Positions 45,433 to 55,549 of a DNA stretch of 64,000 nt are shown here, in pieces. The DNA is taken from assembly GCF_009724685.1 (NCBI RefSeq), contig NZ_WMEF01000012.1:1-64000 (forward strand), given 5' to 3'. Made by a program: the position numbers and the translations under genes. Within the stretch, counting starts at the first letter, position 1. Every line of letters begins with the position of its first letter. This stretch comes from Lysinibacillus cavernae. Its GTDB lineage: Bacteria; Bacillota; Bacilli; Bacillales_A; Planococcaceae. The notes beneath the pieces were generated by a model. The model was given only the letters and a program-made list of their open reading frames with translations, ran no database searches and was not told where the DNA came from.

Positions 45433-45996
45433 ATGACAATGTTACAAGATATTTTAGAATTTAACAAAGAGTTTGTACAAGAAAAAAAATATGAACCATT
45501 CATCACCACGAAATATCCTGATAAACGTATTGTTGTTTTATCTTGTATGGATACTCGTCTTGTAGAGCTTTTACCAAAAGCAATGAATTTGCGTAATGGC
45601 GATGTAAAAATAGTGAAAAGTGCTGGCGCATTAGTGAGCCATCCTTTCGGAGCAGTTATGCGTAGTTTATTAGTTGCTGTCTATGGTCTACAAGCCGATG
45701 AAGTTTATGTCGTTGGACATTATGACTGTGGAATGAGTGCCGTTGATCCTGATGCCATGTTAAGTGAAATGGTTAAAAGAGGTATTAATCCAGAAACAAT
45801 TTCTATGTTGGAATATTCCGGTTTTGATTTAAAAGAATTTTTACGTGGTTTCGGTGACGTTGCAACAAGTGTTAAGAAAAGTGTCGATACGATTCGTAAC
45901 CACCCATTAATGGTAAAGGATGTACCTGTTCACGGCTTAATTATTGATCCAAATACGGGACATTTAGATTTAATTGCAGATGGTACTAAACAATAG
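45433..45996 (+). CDS. ytiB: Beta-class carbonic anhydrase (YtiB-like)
   Basis: A 187-residue enzyme for CO2/bicarbonate interconversion. Zinc ligands C38, H96 and C99 (SCMDTRL; VVGHYDCG) with the D40-R42 dyad are present, as in the beta class. It is closely similar to B. subtilis YtiB. The ATG at 45433 has GGGAG 9 nt upstream; a start 20 codons earlier would add a non-family N-terminus. Single gene with terminator. Confidence 0.92.
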   Translation: MTMLQDILEFNKEFVQEKKYEPFITTKYPDKRIVVLSCMDTRLVELLPKAMNLRNGDVKIVKSAGALVSHPFGAVMRSLLVAVYGLQADEVYVVGHYDCGMSAVDPDAMLSEMVKRGINPETISMLEYSGFDLKEFLRGFGDVATSVKKSVDTIRNHPLMVKDVPVHGLIIDPNTGHLDLIADGTKQ

Positions 45997-46027
45997 AAAT
46001 CACTTCTTGATTTAAAGTTACTAGATG

Positions 46028-46074
46028 AACAAGTGCCTACCTTTCATTTTGTGAAAGATAGGCACTTGTTTTTT
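46028..46074. terminator. Bidirectional terminator between carbonic anhydrase and GNAT genes
   Basis: A very long stem, AACAAGTGCCTA... (46028-46046) with its complement (46052-46070), only one or two mismatches, followed by Ts on the plus strand. Confidence 0.85.
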
Positions 46075-46617
46075 CTATTCGTCCTCTAAACGTGCATACA
46101 TATAGTGGTCTACCCAATGACCGTTAATATATAATAGCTTTTTCAACAGCCCTTCTTGCTGAAATCCCGACTTCTCTAATACACGCATTGAGGCGCTATT
46201 TTGTGTCGATACATATGCCTCTACGCGATGTAAGCCAATTTGATCGAATGCGAATCGGACCACCATATTCACTGCCTCTGTGACGATTCCCTTACCTACA
46301 TAAATTTCATCCATCGCATAGCCAACAAATGCACTCGAGTACGGTAAGCGTTTTACAGCATAAAGTGCAATATGCCCTATTAGATTATTTGTACCATGCT
46401 CAAAAATACCAAAAGTAAATTCTCGCTTTGACTCCAATAAATAGAGACTCTCTTGAATTTTTTTATATTGAGCGTCAATTGTATAATATTCTGGTCTTTG
46501 TAGTGGCTCGTAAACAGACCAAAAGTATTTATTGCGGCTTACGAGACCCGTTAAACTTCGTGCATCTTTTTCTTGGAATGTGCGGATGTAGCATTTTTCC
46601 CCCTTTATCGTTACCAC
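46075..46617 (-). CDS. GNAT acetyltransferase, RimJ/RimL type
   Basis: About 180 residues of the Acetyltransf_3 family that includes ribosomal-protein and other N-acetyltransferases. YIRTFQEKDARSL near the start, LIGHIALYAVKRLPYSSAFVGYAMDEIYVGKGIVTEA (in part; acetyl-CoA loop GKGIVTEA) and the C-terminal NSASMRVLEKSGFQQEG. The start is probably GTG at 46617, with AAGGG 7 nt upstream, not the ATG 15 codons earlier. Substrate unknown. Confidence 0.85.
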   Translation of the reverse strand: MVTIKGEKCYIRTFQEKDARSLTGLVSRNKYFWSVYEPLQRPEYYTIDAQYKKIQESLYLLESKREFTFGIFEHGTNNLIGHIALYAVKRLPYSSAFVGYAMDEIYVGKGIVTEAVNMVVRFAFDQIGLHRVEAYVSTQNSASMRVLEKSGFQQEGLLKKLLYINGHWVDHYMYARLEDE

Positions 46618-46763
46618 ATTCCCACCCTTTTTTCTCAGTAGATTCCAAATTTTAAGCACCATTTCTCCACACTAGCCTTCCAATAAAAATCAGTACATTT
46701 CTTATTCTTTGTTCTCACGAGCTACAATCCAGTCGTTGAAAACCCTAGTTTTTTTATTGTATG

Positions 46764-46818
46764 TAAAAAAAGATGCTGCTACAACTAAAACAGCTCAGTC
46801 TTATTGTCACAGCAGCAC
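46764..46818 (-). terminator. Terminator of the PPK2 gene
   Basis: Stem ATGCTGCT/AGCAGCAC (46773-46780 with 46811-46818; one wobble pair) followed on the minus strand by seven Ts. Confidence 0.7.
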
Positions 46819-46825
46819 GATTATC

Positions 46826-47650
46826 TTATTTGGTTTTTTGCTCTTTCATTTTCTCGTTAATTATTTCTAAACTGGATGATTCAGCATCCTCAAGTTGACC
46901 ATTGTCTAATACATTTGTTAGATGGAGACCACGTTTTTTAGCCTCACGTTCAATGTGTGCAATCGTTTCTTGAAGCACCTGAACACGTGCATGTTTTTTA
47001 TCATCTCCAGCTACTAAAATCCATGGAGCATCTTTTTTATCTGTCTTTTCAAACATTGCATTTGCTGCTTCAATATACTGTGGGGTTTTGTCACGATTTC
47101 GCCAATCCTCGTCTGTTAGCTTCCAAGACTTATAAGGATTTTGTTCACGTTCTTTAAAGCGTTTTAATTGCTCCTCATCTGAAACATGAAGCCAGAACTT
47201 AATGATTATGTAATCTCCTGCAGTTAAAATCTTCTCAAAATTATTAATTTCTTCATAAGCACGAGACCATTCATCCTTCATTGCGAACCCTTCAATACGC
47301 TCTACTAATACACGACCATACCAAGAACGATCAAAAATCGCGATTTGGCCATGCTGAGGTAATTTTCTCCAGAATCGCTGTAAATAGTTGTAGCGTAATT
47401 CGTGTGGCTGTGGAGCTGAAATTGGATGAACAACATAACCGCGCGGATCAACGCGTTCAATCAGTCGTTTAATAGCGCCACCTTTACCAGCAGCATCCAT
47501 ACCTTCAAATACCAAGATCAAGCCAATTTTGTTTTTTAATAAAAATTGCTGAGCGTTTAACATTTCATATTGGAGTACTTTTAATTTCTTTTTGTACATC
47601 TTTTTATCTAGTTCAATGGATAGGTCTAGATTTTTCAAATTTTGTGCCAT
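46826..47650 (-). CDS. ppk2: Polyphosphate kinase 2 family protein
   Basis: About 274 residues. Walker A GMDAAGKGGAIKRL (about 47-60), Walker B-like IFDRSWYGR (about 112), lid region FKEREQNPYKSWKLTDEDW and a C-terminal charged tail define PPK2, which moves phosphate between polyphosphate and nucleotides. The single-domain class (I-III) cannot be told by eye. The ATG at 47650 has GGAGTG 8 nt upstream. Likely monocistronic. Confidence 0.9.
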   Translation of the reverse strand: MAQNLKNLDLSIELDKKMYKKKLKVLQYEMLNAQQFLLKNKIGLILVFEGMDAAGKGGAIKRLIERVDPRGYVVHPISAPQPHELRYNYLQRFWRKLPQHGQIAIFDRSWYGRVLVERIEGFAMKDEWSRAYEEINNFEKILTAGDYIIIKFWLHVSDEEQLKRFKEREQNPYKSWKLTDEDWRNRDKTPQYIEAANAMFEKTDKKDAPWILVAGDDKKHARVQVLQETIAHIEREAKKRGLHLTNVLDNGQLEDAESSSLEIINEKMKEQKTK

Positions 47651-47846
47651 GAAACTCACTCCTTTTATTTGCATAATCTTATTGTACTAAAGAAATATAT
47701 GGATGCCTATTGAGATGGTAAATTGTAGATATTATTCGCAAAACAACACGATACATTGATGTAAATTTCCGTTATAATAAAAAAGTGACAGTACTATACT
47801 TATTTGTCTTTTCCCTATACAATCTAACACGAAGGGAGAGGAAACA

Positions 47847-48560
47847 ATGCCTCGGTTTATTTTGATGACAATCTCTTATCTTGTCTCACTCATCCTAACC
47901 TTTTCGTCCTTTTTCATGAAGATAAACGGTCAATCTTCTCTAGAAATTTCTAATCGGTTTTCTGTGGTATTTGCACCTGTTGATATAAGTCATGTAATTT
48001 GGATTATCATCTATATGTTAATCGGTTATTGGTTAGTTATGAACATCAAAAAGACATCTATGAAACAGTCTGCTCTCTTTAGTTGCATAAATATTTTGCA
48101 AGCATTGACAATATACGTATGGCATCATGAGTTATTTATTGTTTCTCTTGGCATTACATTACTTTTAGTCTTGTATTTATTTATGTTGTATAATACGTAC
48201 CCTCTTCATAACAAAGCATTGTCTGGTCGTATTCCTTTCGCCATTTATTTTGCATGGATGACATTTATTTTGATTACGAATATCAGCTTTACGTTAACAG
48301 CTTATGGTTGGAACGGTTTTGGTCTTAGCACACCTCTTTGGGCAGTGATTTTACTGACATTAGGTGGAGCAATCGCGCTACATATCCGTTTTCATCACTT
48401 TGATATCATGTATCCAAGTGTTTTTATTTGGGCCTATATAGGAATCGCTTTACATAATGGTTTTGATGAGCTACTTGTAACGACAGCCGCCTTCTTTTTA
48501 TGTGGTGTTCTCTTTGTTGGTATTTTATTTATTAAAAAAAATCCTGCCTACCAAAAATAA
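47847..48560 (+). CDS. TspO/MBR-like polytopic membrane protein
   Basis: A 237-residue protein with seven membrane spans. Segment FAPVDISHVIWIIIYMLIGYWL resembles the P...W.I.Y motif after helix 1 of TspO-type tryptophan-rich sensory proteins, and many W, Y and F residues fit, but the match is distant. GGGAGAGG lies 6 nt before the ATG. The CDS end overlaps the left arm of the terminator shared with mapB. Function unknown. Confidence 0.55.
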   Translation: MPRFILMTISYLVSLILTFSSFFMKINGQSSLEISNRFSVVFAPVDISHVIWIIIYMLIGYWLVMNIKKTSMKQSALFSCINILQALTIYVWHHELFIVSLGITLLLVLYLFMLYNTYPLHNKALSGRIPFAIYFAWMTFILITNISFTLTAYGWNGFGLSTPLWAVILLTLGGAIALHIRFHHFDIMYPSVFIWAYIGIALHNGFDELLVTTAAFFLCGVLFVGILFIKKNPAYQK

Positions 48561-48579
48561 ATTGGTTAGCAGGATTTTT
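48537..48579. terminator. Bidirectional terminator between the TspO-like gene and mapB
   Basis: A 17-bp stem with one or two mismatches (48538-48554 with 48562-48578; AATCCTGC arm) with A and T tracts on either side. Confidence 0.85.
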
Positions 48580-48588
48580 AATTGCATC

Positions 48589-49362
<774 letters not shown>

Positions 49363-49481
49363 CTAATATCTACTAATTAATATAACATAACTTTTTATGC
49401 GTATAACGATAAACGCTTTAAATATTGTATGCTTCCCTACTTTGCAAAGTGCTAAAAGAGCTGTTTACCTATTGTAGCGAT

Positions 49482-49511
49482 AAAAAAATCCCCCTCACTA
49501 ATGTGAAGGGG
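49482..49511 (-). terminator. Terminator of thiT
   Basis: Stem CCCCCTCAC/GTGAAGGGG (49490-49498 with 49503-49511, one mismatch), followed on the minus strand by seven Ts. Confidence 0.85.
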
Positions 49512-49517
49512 TTTGCT

Positions 49518-50078
49518 CTATGCTTTTCTTTGCATTAATTGTGGAGCGGCTGTGAATAAAAGAACGCCCACAATTGCTGTTAGGATGGTTGCTGGGAGCA
49601 TATATGTACCATTATAGATGATGGAATAGATCCATGCATTTTGATCTCCAGCATATTCTGCAAAAAATACAGCTCCAGCAACAGTGTGTGCTGCATATCG
49701 TAAGAAACCTGCAAATACAGTACCTACAATAATGTAAAGTGCCATTTTTGTTTTGTTTAGATTTTTAGCAGCCTCCAGTACCGGCCCACGTACGACTGCG
49801 GCTAGCCCTACAACTGTGAAGGCAACACCATAATCCAATAACCCTTGGAGCCAGTGCACAATATATGCACCAAACATTGTTTGCATAACACCAACGAGTA
49901 GACCAGTCGTTAGTCCCGCTACTAAGCCCCAACGAAATGCTATTAACATAATCGGTACCATTACAAGACTAACAGAGCCACCTTGTGCCCATACTTTAAA
50001 GGAAACCTGATCAAGCACAAGACCAATCGCTGCAAATATCGCAATCTCCACAAGCATTAATAGTCTTTTTTTGTCCAT
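49518..50078 (-). CDS. thiT: Energy-coupled thiamine transporter S-component ThiT
   Basis: A 186-residue membrane protein with six spans, the thiamine-binding S-component of an ECF transporter (YuaJ/ThiT). The VWAQGGSVSLVMVPI segment (about 29-43) and the late RYAAHTVAGAVFFAEYA carry the aromatic/Glu pocket typical of ThiT. It needs the shared EcfAAT module encoded elsewhere. A TPP riboswitch with terminator precedes it. AAAGGAGAG lies 7 nt before the ATG. Confidence 0.93.
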   Translation of the reverse strand: MDKKRLLMLVEIAIFAAIGLVLDQVSFKVWAQGGSVSLVMVPIMLIAFRWGLVAGLTTGLLVGVMQTMFGAYIVHWLQGLLDYGVAFTVVGLAAVVRGPVLEAAKNLNKTKMALYIIVGTVFAGFLRYAAHTVAGAVFFAEYAGDQNAWIYSIIYNGTYMLPATILTAIVGVLLFTAAPQLMQRKA

Positions 50079-50175
50079 ATATATTCTCTCCTTTGTTCCG
50101 ATGTAGGATACAAGAGCAGGAATAGAAATGCGCTGATATGTCTCTCTCTGACATCTTTTTATTCCATCAAGAATG

Positions 50176-50207
50176 AAAAAACGATGCCAGGACAGAGCCT
50201 CACATCG
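50176..50207 (-). terminator. Expression-platform terminator of the TPP riboswitch
   Basis: On the minus strand CGATG..AGG..CCT..CATCG (50182-50207) is followed by six Ts. It would form when TPP is bound, stopping transcription before thiT. Confidence 0.8.
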
Positions 50208-50227
50208 TACAAGTGTCGGTTTCTATC

Positions 50228-50317
50228 CACATCCCTACGCAAGTGTTAGCTTACAGGTTCAAAGAGTGAAGGCATTACGTGCCCAGTCTCAGCTGACATC
50301 ATCAGCTCCCCTTGTGG
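50228..50317 (-). promoter_or_regulatory. TPP (THI-box) riboswitch aptamer
   Basis: On the minus strand the hallmark pieces occur in order: AAGGGGAGCTG, CAGCTGAGACTGGG, CTCTTTGAACCTG and GCGTAGGGATGTGG, with P1 formed by CCACA and TGTGG. It controls thiT directly downstream; the aptamer and terminator explain most of the 50079-50451 gap. Confidence 0.95.
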
Positions 50318-50451
50318 TCGTTACATCTGAATTTATTTATTTGAACATTCTCATTGTACGCAAAGGATAGAAGGATTACAACCTCTTCCATCTATTATTT
50401 TTGAAACTTTGCTGTTTTTCATGCGTAAATATTAAAAAAGGAGGTACAACT

Positions 50452-50775
50452 ATGGAGAACCAAAAAATTTTATCTGCCTTTAGTTATCTTAGTATTTTCT
50501 TCGCCCCATTTATTGTCCCATTAATTGTTTACTTTGTTACGAAAGATAGCGACGTAAAAAGACATTCGATTCGTGCACTTGTCTCTCATTTAATTCCTTT
50601 TGTTTTTGGTATCCTGTTCTTTATTGTCTTTGTTTTTTCTACATTTAGTATAGATCCAACTTCCAATACTAATTCGATGATGATTATTTGGTTCGTTTCG
50701 TTCGCCATTTATGCCATCGTCTCACTTGGTATCGTTATATGGAACATTATTCAGGCTATTCGTGTTGTCCGCTAA
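50452..50775 (+). CDS. DUF4870-type small membrane protein
   Basis: A 107-residue protein with three membrane spans. ILSAFSYLSIFFAPFIVPLIVYFVTKD and VKRHSIRALVSHLIPF (both in part) match the DUF4870 pattern, where a short HS/HA segment lies between spans. GGAGG lies 7 nt before the ATG at 50452, so 17 upstream codons are dropped. Function unknown. Confidence 0.75.
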   Translation: MENQKILSAFSYLSIFFAPFIVPLIVYFVTKDSDVKRHSIRALVSHLIPFVFGILFFIVFVFSTFSIDPTSNTNSMMIIWFVSFAIYAIVSLGIVIWNIIQAIRVVR

Positions 50776-51008
50776 TGTTTCATTTTTACGTTAAACAGGT
50801 AAAGTAATTATCAATTACGCCTCAACATAATTGCCACTGGTGCTTCTCTTTCGCACAGATAAACAATACGTTCAAATTTTTTCGAACTAACTGACTTGTG
50901 TCATACTGGCCTCTGTGCAAATCTTTAACATCCACCTTAGGATTCGTGACACTATTTCAGCGGATGCTTGAACACCCACTGAATCAAGATAAAAGGAGCT
51001 GTTTTTTG

Positions 51009-51134
51009 ATGAAAGTATCAAATGTTGTAAAAACTGCCGTAAAATTAGCACCAATTGTTATCCCTATCGTAAAAAAAGTAATGGCTGCAAAGAAAGGCTC
51101 AACTCCTCCTACAGCCACTCCTCGAAAAAAATAA
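51009..51134 (+). CDS. 41-residue cationic amphipathic peptide
   Basis: Sequence MKVSNVVKTAVKLAPIVIPI then a basic VKKVMAAKK stretch and a PPTATPRKK tail. It is strongly cationic, with no acidic residue and a central hydrophobic AP-VIPIV core. AAGGAG lies 11 nt before the ATG, and a 16-bp-stem terminator overlaps its end. The frame extends 37 codons upstream, but that part has no ribosome site and an odd composition. It could be a small membrane or antimicrobial-type peptide or an intracellular stress peptide; no family recognised. Confidence 0.6.
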   Translation: MKVSNVVKTAVKLAPIVIPIVKKVMAAKKGSTPPTATPRKK

Positions 51135-51175
51135 AAGGAAGGCGTATTCCCTTTTCGGAAATACGCCTTCCTTTT
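51133..51175. terminator. Bidirectional terminator between the cationic peptide gene and sbcC
   Basis: A 16-bp perfect stem (51133-51148 with 51160-51175; GGAAGGCGTATT arm) flanked by A and T tracts; it overlaps the ends of both genes. Confidence 0.9.
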
Positions 51176-54100
51176 ATTTCACGTCAAAGTGTGTTTGACT
51201 ATGTCCGTTCAACGTTTTTTCAACATGTAAAACAGCTGGCATCGCAGACTTTAATTCAGGCACATGAGAGATAACGCCGATCATTCGACCTGAATCCTGC
51301 AAATCAATTAATGTATCAATTGCTTTATTCAATGATTCCTCGTCGAGCGTACCAAAGCCCTCATCAATAAACATGGTTTCTATATGAATATTACCTTGGT
51401 AGCTTTGAATGACATCTGCCATTCCTAAAGCAAGACTTAATGAGGCATTAAACTTTTCGCCACCTGATAGTGTTTTAACATCTCGCAATTGGTCCGTGTA
51501 GGCATCATAAACATCAAGACCAAGTCCACTTTGTTTCGCATGCTTTTCCAGCCTATCTGAGCGTCTAAGCTCAAATTGACCGTTTGATAAATGATAAAGA
51601 CGAATATTTGCAGCTTCAGTAATTTGGTCTAAGTAATTAATCTGAATATAACGCTCAAAGGACAGCTTTTTCGAATTCTGCCCATTCAATAATCCGTAGA
51701 GCTCCTTTACTCTCCCTGCTTCTTTTTCAAGTAAAAGGAGCTCTCTCGCTATTTCTTCCACCTTATCAATAAAGCTTTGGCATGATTGCGCAAAACCTTT
51801 CATTTGTTGCAAACGTTTAAATGCTTCCTCATATGAGATACGAAGTTGTTCTACTTTCTCTTCCATAGACACTAAATCTTGCTTTTCCTTTCCTTTCAGA
51901 TACATAGCCCCTTCAGTAATTTGGATTTGCAAGGTGTGTACTTGTAAAGCATAATCACTGCATACTTTTCGAAGTGCCTCTAATTGTATCGCACTCCGTT
52001 TGGCAGCAGCGTATTCCTCGTAGCTGTCAAAGCCTATCTCTTGCATGCTGGCTGAAAATTGCTTACGCTTTTCATTCATTTTGAGTTGTAATTCTTCAAA
52101 AGATTGTTTTGCAATTTCCGCAGTCAGTTTTGCATTGCTTGTAACTTCCTTTGCAGCATGTAAATTTTCTTGACTCTCTTGCCATATTTTTTGCAGAACC
52201 ATTTTCTGTTTACTTACATTAGTTAGTTCTTGCCTTAATTGCTGTATAGTTGGCAAATTGGCTGGCATCTGTTTCTGCTGTTCTTCTACAACTGCTTGAA
52301 ATCTAGCCCATTCTTTCATCTGTTCAGCCAAATAGTGCTCTAATTTTATATGTTTGTTCCGCAGCTGTTCAATTCTATCACGCTGACTTTTTAGTTTTAA
52401 TCTCACATCTGCTAATTGATGATTGATCACTTTTAAGTTAGCGATTTCTTGCTCAACCTTGTGCAACGAAGCGACTAAAAGTGCTTGTTCTTCTTGATTA
52501 ATATGCTGAGCTTCTAGTTGCATACGTGCATCTTGAAGAAGCTGTTGCTTGGTTGTTAAAAGCGCTGCTTTCTCTAGATATATACGCTCGTCTGAAGAAG
52601 CCTTTACTCTCAACGTTTCCACCTGCGCAAGATCAACAACTTCTAGTTGCTCTGTATGTGTTTTTTGGTGCGTCATACTTCCACAAACAGGACAAGGCTC
52701 CCCTTCCTTTAGCTGTTCTGCTAAAATGCTAGCCTGATTTGTAAGCCAGCGTTGCTCTAATAGTTGAAGAGCTTTTTTACTTTCTTGATAGTGAGCGTTT
52801 GAAGTACCTACATCCTGCTTAGCTAATTCTACGTCACTTGTATATTTTTCAACTTGCTTTACTAAAGTTACCTGTTCTCGTAGTTTTGGTAACTGCTCTA
52901 AGTAGCTCTCATAGGGCTCGACTTGCGTCTCATAGTGTTCCATTGTTTGTGTAAATTGCTGTAACTGCCCTTGCTCTTTCTCCAATAGTAAAAGGTTATC
53001 AGCCACTGCTCGCTTCGCAGTTTCAACATATTGATTGGCAATTTGTAGCTGCTGGACGTTGTTCTCATATGCTTCGAATTTTGGCAATAGCGCTTGTAAC
53101 TGCAATTCCTGCTGCACTATCTGTTGACGTTCAGGTTCCTTTGTCTCTTCTACCACATATTTTTCTTGTGCTCGTTGTAGGAGTTCTTCTGTTTGTTGCT
53201 GTTTACCCTTCGCCTGTTGAAAAGCTTGTTCTTTTAAATTTAGTTCAGCCCGTACATCAATGCATTGTTGTTCCAGCAGCACAAGTCGCTCTGCCTGTTC
53301 CGCTAAAGCAATCTCCTGCTCCTTCGCACGGTAAATATCCTGCTCATTTAACAGTATTTGTAGCCGTTGCTGACGATTTTCTTGCTCATCGAATTGCTCA
53401 TTAAGCGTTTTAGCTAATCGATAACTTTCCTGCTCTTTTTGGTGATGACTATAAGCTTCTTTGTATTGTAGCTGTTCCTCCTCTATACATTTCGTATAGT
53501 AGGTAAACTCTTCATCAAGTGCCTGCTTCAATTGGTGCAAATTCTCCGTATTGTTAGCAATCAGAGTGAATAAAGGGGATGGCCGTTGTGGTAAAGCACC
53601 AACAATTTGACCAAGTAGATGTTCTTTTAATTGCTTTGCACGTTCAAGATCATTTTCTGCCTCTTTTCGTTTGGCATCCAGCATTTTAGTCATAACACCG
53701 AAGCGGTCTGTTTTAAAGATTTTCCGTAAAATAACTTCTTTATTTGTAGAATCAGAAGTTAATAGTTTGCGAAACTCACCTTGTGGTAACATCACAATTT
53801 GGCTAAATTGATCTTTTGTGAGACCTATAATTTCCTGCAATTTTTTATCGACTTCAAGCGTTTGCTGCTTTTCAACAATACTATAATCAAGCTTGCCCTC
53901 TTTTACTTCTGCTAACTCGATTTTCTTACCAGTGATCGTTTTATTTTTTTCCTTGATGTGTCCTGGCTGACGTACTATTTGATAGACTCTTCCGTGCATT
54001 TCAAAAATGAGTTCTACAGCTGTATAGACATCATCATAAGCAAAGCCGCTTCGCAGTAAAGCCGTATCCTGACGATCCTCACCACTGCCAGATCCATAGA

Positions 54101-54254
54101 GCGCATAACAAATTGCATCGAAAATTGTTGTTTTCCCAGCACCTGTTTTACCTGAAATGGCGAACAAACGGTGTTCCCCTAGTTCTTGAAAATCAATCAC
54201 TTCAGTGTCTTTATATGGACCAAATGCAGTTATCGTTAACTTTAATGGCTTCAT
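51174..54254 (-). CDS. sbcC: DNA double-strand-break nuclease subunit SbcC
   Basis: A 1026-residue SMC/Rad50-like ATPase. Walker A GKTGAGKTT (35-43), two long coiled-coil arms rich in Q and E, zinc hook CPVCG near residue 520, ABC signature LSGGEKFNASLSLALGMAD and Walker B MFIDEGFGTLD near the end. With SbcD it cleaves hairpins and protein-blocked DNA ends. Its ATG overlaps the sbcD stop (ATGA). Confidence 0.96.
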   Translation of the reverse strand: MKPLKLTITAFGPYKDTEVIDFQELGEHRLFAISGKTGAGKTTIFDAICYALYGSGSGEDRQDTALLRSGFAYDDVYTAVELIFEMHGRVYQIVRQPGHIKEKNKTITGKKIELAEVKEGKLDYSIVEKQQTLEVDKKLQEIIGLTKDQFSQIVMLPQGEFRKLLTSDSTNKEVILRKIFKTDRFGVMTKMLDAKRKEAENDLERAKQLKEHLLGQIVGALPQRPSPLFTLIANNTENLHQLKQALDEEFTYYTKCIEEEQLQYKEAYSHHQKEQESYRLAKTLNEQFDEQENRQQRLQILLNEQDIYRAKEQEIALAEQAERLVLLEQQCIDVRAELNLKEQAFQQAKGKQQQTEELLQRAQEKYVVEETKEPERQQIVQQELQLQALLPKFEAYENNVQQLQIANQYVETAKRAVADNLLLLEKEQGQLQQFTQTMEHYETQVEPYESYLEQLPKLREQVTLVKQVEKYTSDVELAKQDVGTSNAHYQESKKALQLLEQRWLTNQASILAEQLKEGEPCPVCGSMTHQKTHTEQLEVVDLAQVETLRVKASSDERIYLEKAALLTTKQQLLQDARMQLEAQHINQEEQALLVASLHKVEQEIANLKVINHQLADVRLKLKSQRDRIEQLRNKHIKLEHYLAEQMKEWARFQAVVEEQQKQMPANLPTIQQLRQELTNVSKQKMVLQKIWQESQENLHAAKEVTSNAKLTAEIAKQSFEELQLKMNEKRKQFSASMQEIGFDSYEEYAAAKRSAIQLEALRKVCSDYALQVHTLQIQITEGAMYLKGKEKQDLVSMEEKVEQLRISYEEAFKRLQQMKGFAQSCQSFIDKVEEIARELLLLEKEAGRVKELYGLLNGQNSKKLSFERYIQINYLDQITEAANIRLYHLSNGQFELRRSDRLEKHAKQSGLGLDVYDAYTDQLRDVKTLSGGEKFNASLSLALGMADVIQSYQGNIHIETMFIDEGFGTLDEESLNKAIDTLIDLQDSGRMIGVISHVPELKSAMPAVLHVEKTLNGHSQTHFDVK

Positions 54255-55408
54255 TTTACTGTCTCTCGCTCCTCATCTAATAATTCCTGTAACATTTCAG
54301 TAAAAAGACGTTCGGTATCTTCATCTGGCTGAATGCCGATAATATTTGTAAAGAAAGAGCGGAATAAATCAATATCCTCTAATTTTTCAGTTTCTACTAC
54401 TTGCAGTTCACGTGGCATCTCTTGTCGTAGTACTTTTCGTTCCACATGCATAGCGTGTGGAAAAACGGTGCGAATGCGTTCCATCGGCGAAGATACGGAT
54501 GTTGTATCCGTCAATCTGACAAATACATAATCATCACTTGGTGCGAGTGTTAATAGATCCTCTAATTGACCTTCTACTACTCGTAAATCCCTTCTTGGCA
54601 CTAACTTTCTTTTTGTTACTGTACTATGACCATGTTCATCTATATTAACGATCAAAAAGCCTTTTTCATGTAAATGCTCAGATAATGAATATTTTAACGG
54701 AGAGCCTGCATATCGAATGGTTTCATTTAAGACATAATGTGCCTTATGTAAATGCCCAAGGGCTGTATAGTGAAAAGGTTTAAATAAAGCTGCATTCACA
54801 CAATCTGACCCCCCTATGGAAAGCGGTCGCTCTGAATCACTTGTATTGGCTTCCTCCTCGCCATATTTCGTCACAAATGCATGTCCTACAAAAACATGAC
54901 GTTTGCTTGAGTCCATACCCTGAGTTATATGCTCTATAATTTTCTGCATGGCGTCTTGATGAGAACGAATTGTTTCCTCTTCAAAGATACTACGAATAGA
55001 AGCAGGCTCCACATATGGAATAAGATGAAAATACACTTCCCCATATGGATCATTTAAAATAATAGGTGCATAATCTTTCGTAAATTGGCCCTTAATATAT
55101 AAACCACTATCCCTCATTAAACGACTACCAAAATTTAATCGACCTGCACTATCATGATTTCCCGCAACTGCTAAAACAGGAATCTTCTTTTCTAATACTA
55201 TTTTCGCTAAGACATCATTTAGTAAATTGACTGCCTCAATAGGAGGCATCGAACGGTCGTATAGATCACCTGCTATGACAATTACATCTGGTTTTTCCTC
55301 ATCAATTGCTTGTATGAATTGCTGTAGAATATAATGTTGATCTTCTGTCATATAGACACCTTGTACAAGCTTTCCTAAATGCCAATCTGCTGTATGAAAT
55401 ATTTTCAT
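54251..55408 (-). CDS. sbcD: DNA double-strand-break nuclease subunit SbcD
   Basis: A 385-residue Mre11-type metallophosphoesterase. Metal motifs: TADWHLGK (about 6-13), AGDLYDR (about 47-53), GNHDSAGR (about 83-90), GHAF near 175 and GHLHKAH near 218. It supplies the nuclease activity of SbcCD. First gene of a two-gene operon, AGGAGG-type site about 7 nt before the ATG. Confidence 0.96.
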   Translation of the reverse strand: MKIFHTADWHLGKLVQGVYMTEDQHYILQQFIQAIDEEKPDVIVIAGDLYDRSMPPIEAVNLLNDVLAKIVLEKKIPVLAVAGNHDSAGRLNFGSRLMRDSGLYIKGQFTKDYAPIILNDPYGEVYFHLIPYVEPASIRSIFEEETIRSHQDAMQKIIEHITQGMDSSKRHVFVGHAFVTKYGEEEANTSDSERPLSIGGSDCVNAALFKPFHYTALGHLHKAHYVLNETIRYAGSPLKYSLSEHLHEKGFLIVNIDEHGHSTVTKRKLVPRRDLRVVEGQLEDLLTLAPSDDYVFVRLTDTTSVSSPMERIRTVFPHAMHVERKVLRQEMPRELQVVETEKLEDIDLFRSFFTNIIGIQPDEDTERLFTEMLQELLDEERETVK

Positions 55409-55506
55409 TGTTGTACCTCCTAGTCTTCTTTATATTTTAGCATGACTATTGCCTCTCTAGTGTTATCCTTGCGTTTAGCAGTTCTATCCAATACTGGCTT
55501 TCATAT

Positions 55507-55532
55507 AAAAAAGCATCCTATAAGTAAGATGC
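55507..55532 (-). terminator. Terminator of the SGNH esterase gene
   Basis: Stem GCATC/GATGC (55513-55517 with 55528-55532, extended by a C-G pair) followed on the minus strand by six Ts. Confidence 0.65.
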
Positions 55533-55549
55533 CTTGTTATAACGATTAT

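Noticed and set aside
50173..50370. 65-codon plus-strand frame
   Set aside because: It is antisense to the TPP riboswitch and its terminator; base conservation there is due to RNA structure.
50898..51008. N-terminal extension of the cationic peptide gene
   Set aside because: No ribosome site and different composition; the internal ATG at 51009 has AAGGAG.
53069..53404. 111-codon plus-strand frame inside sbcC
   Set aside because: Hydrophobic look results from the antisense of Gln/Glu-rich coiled-coil codons.
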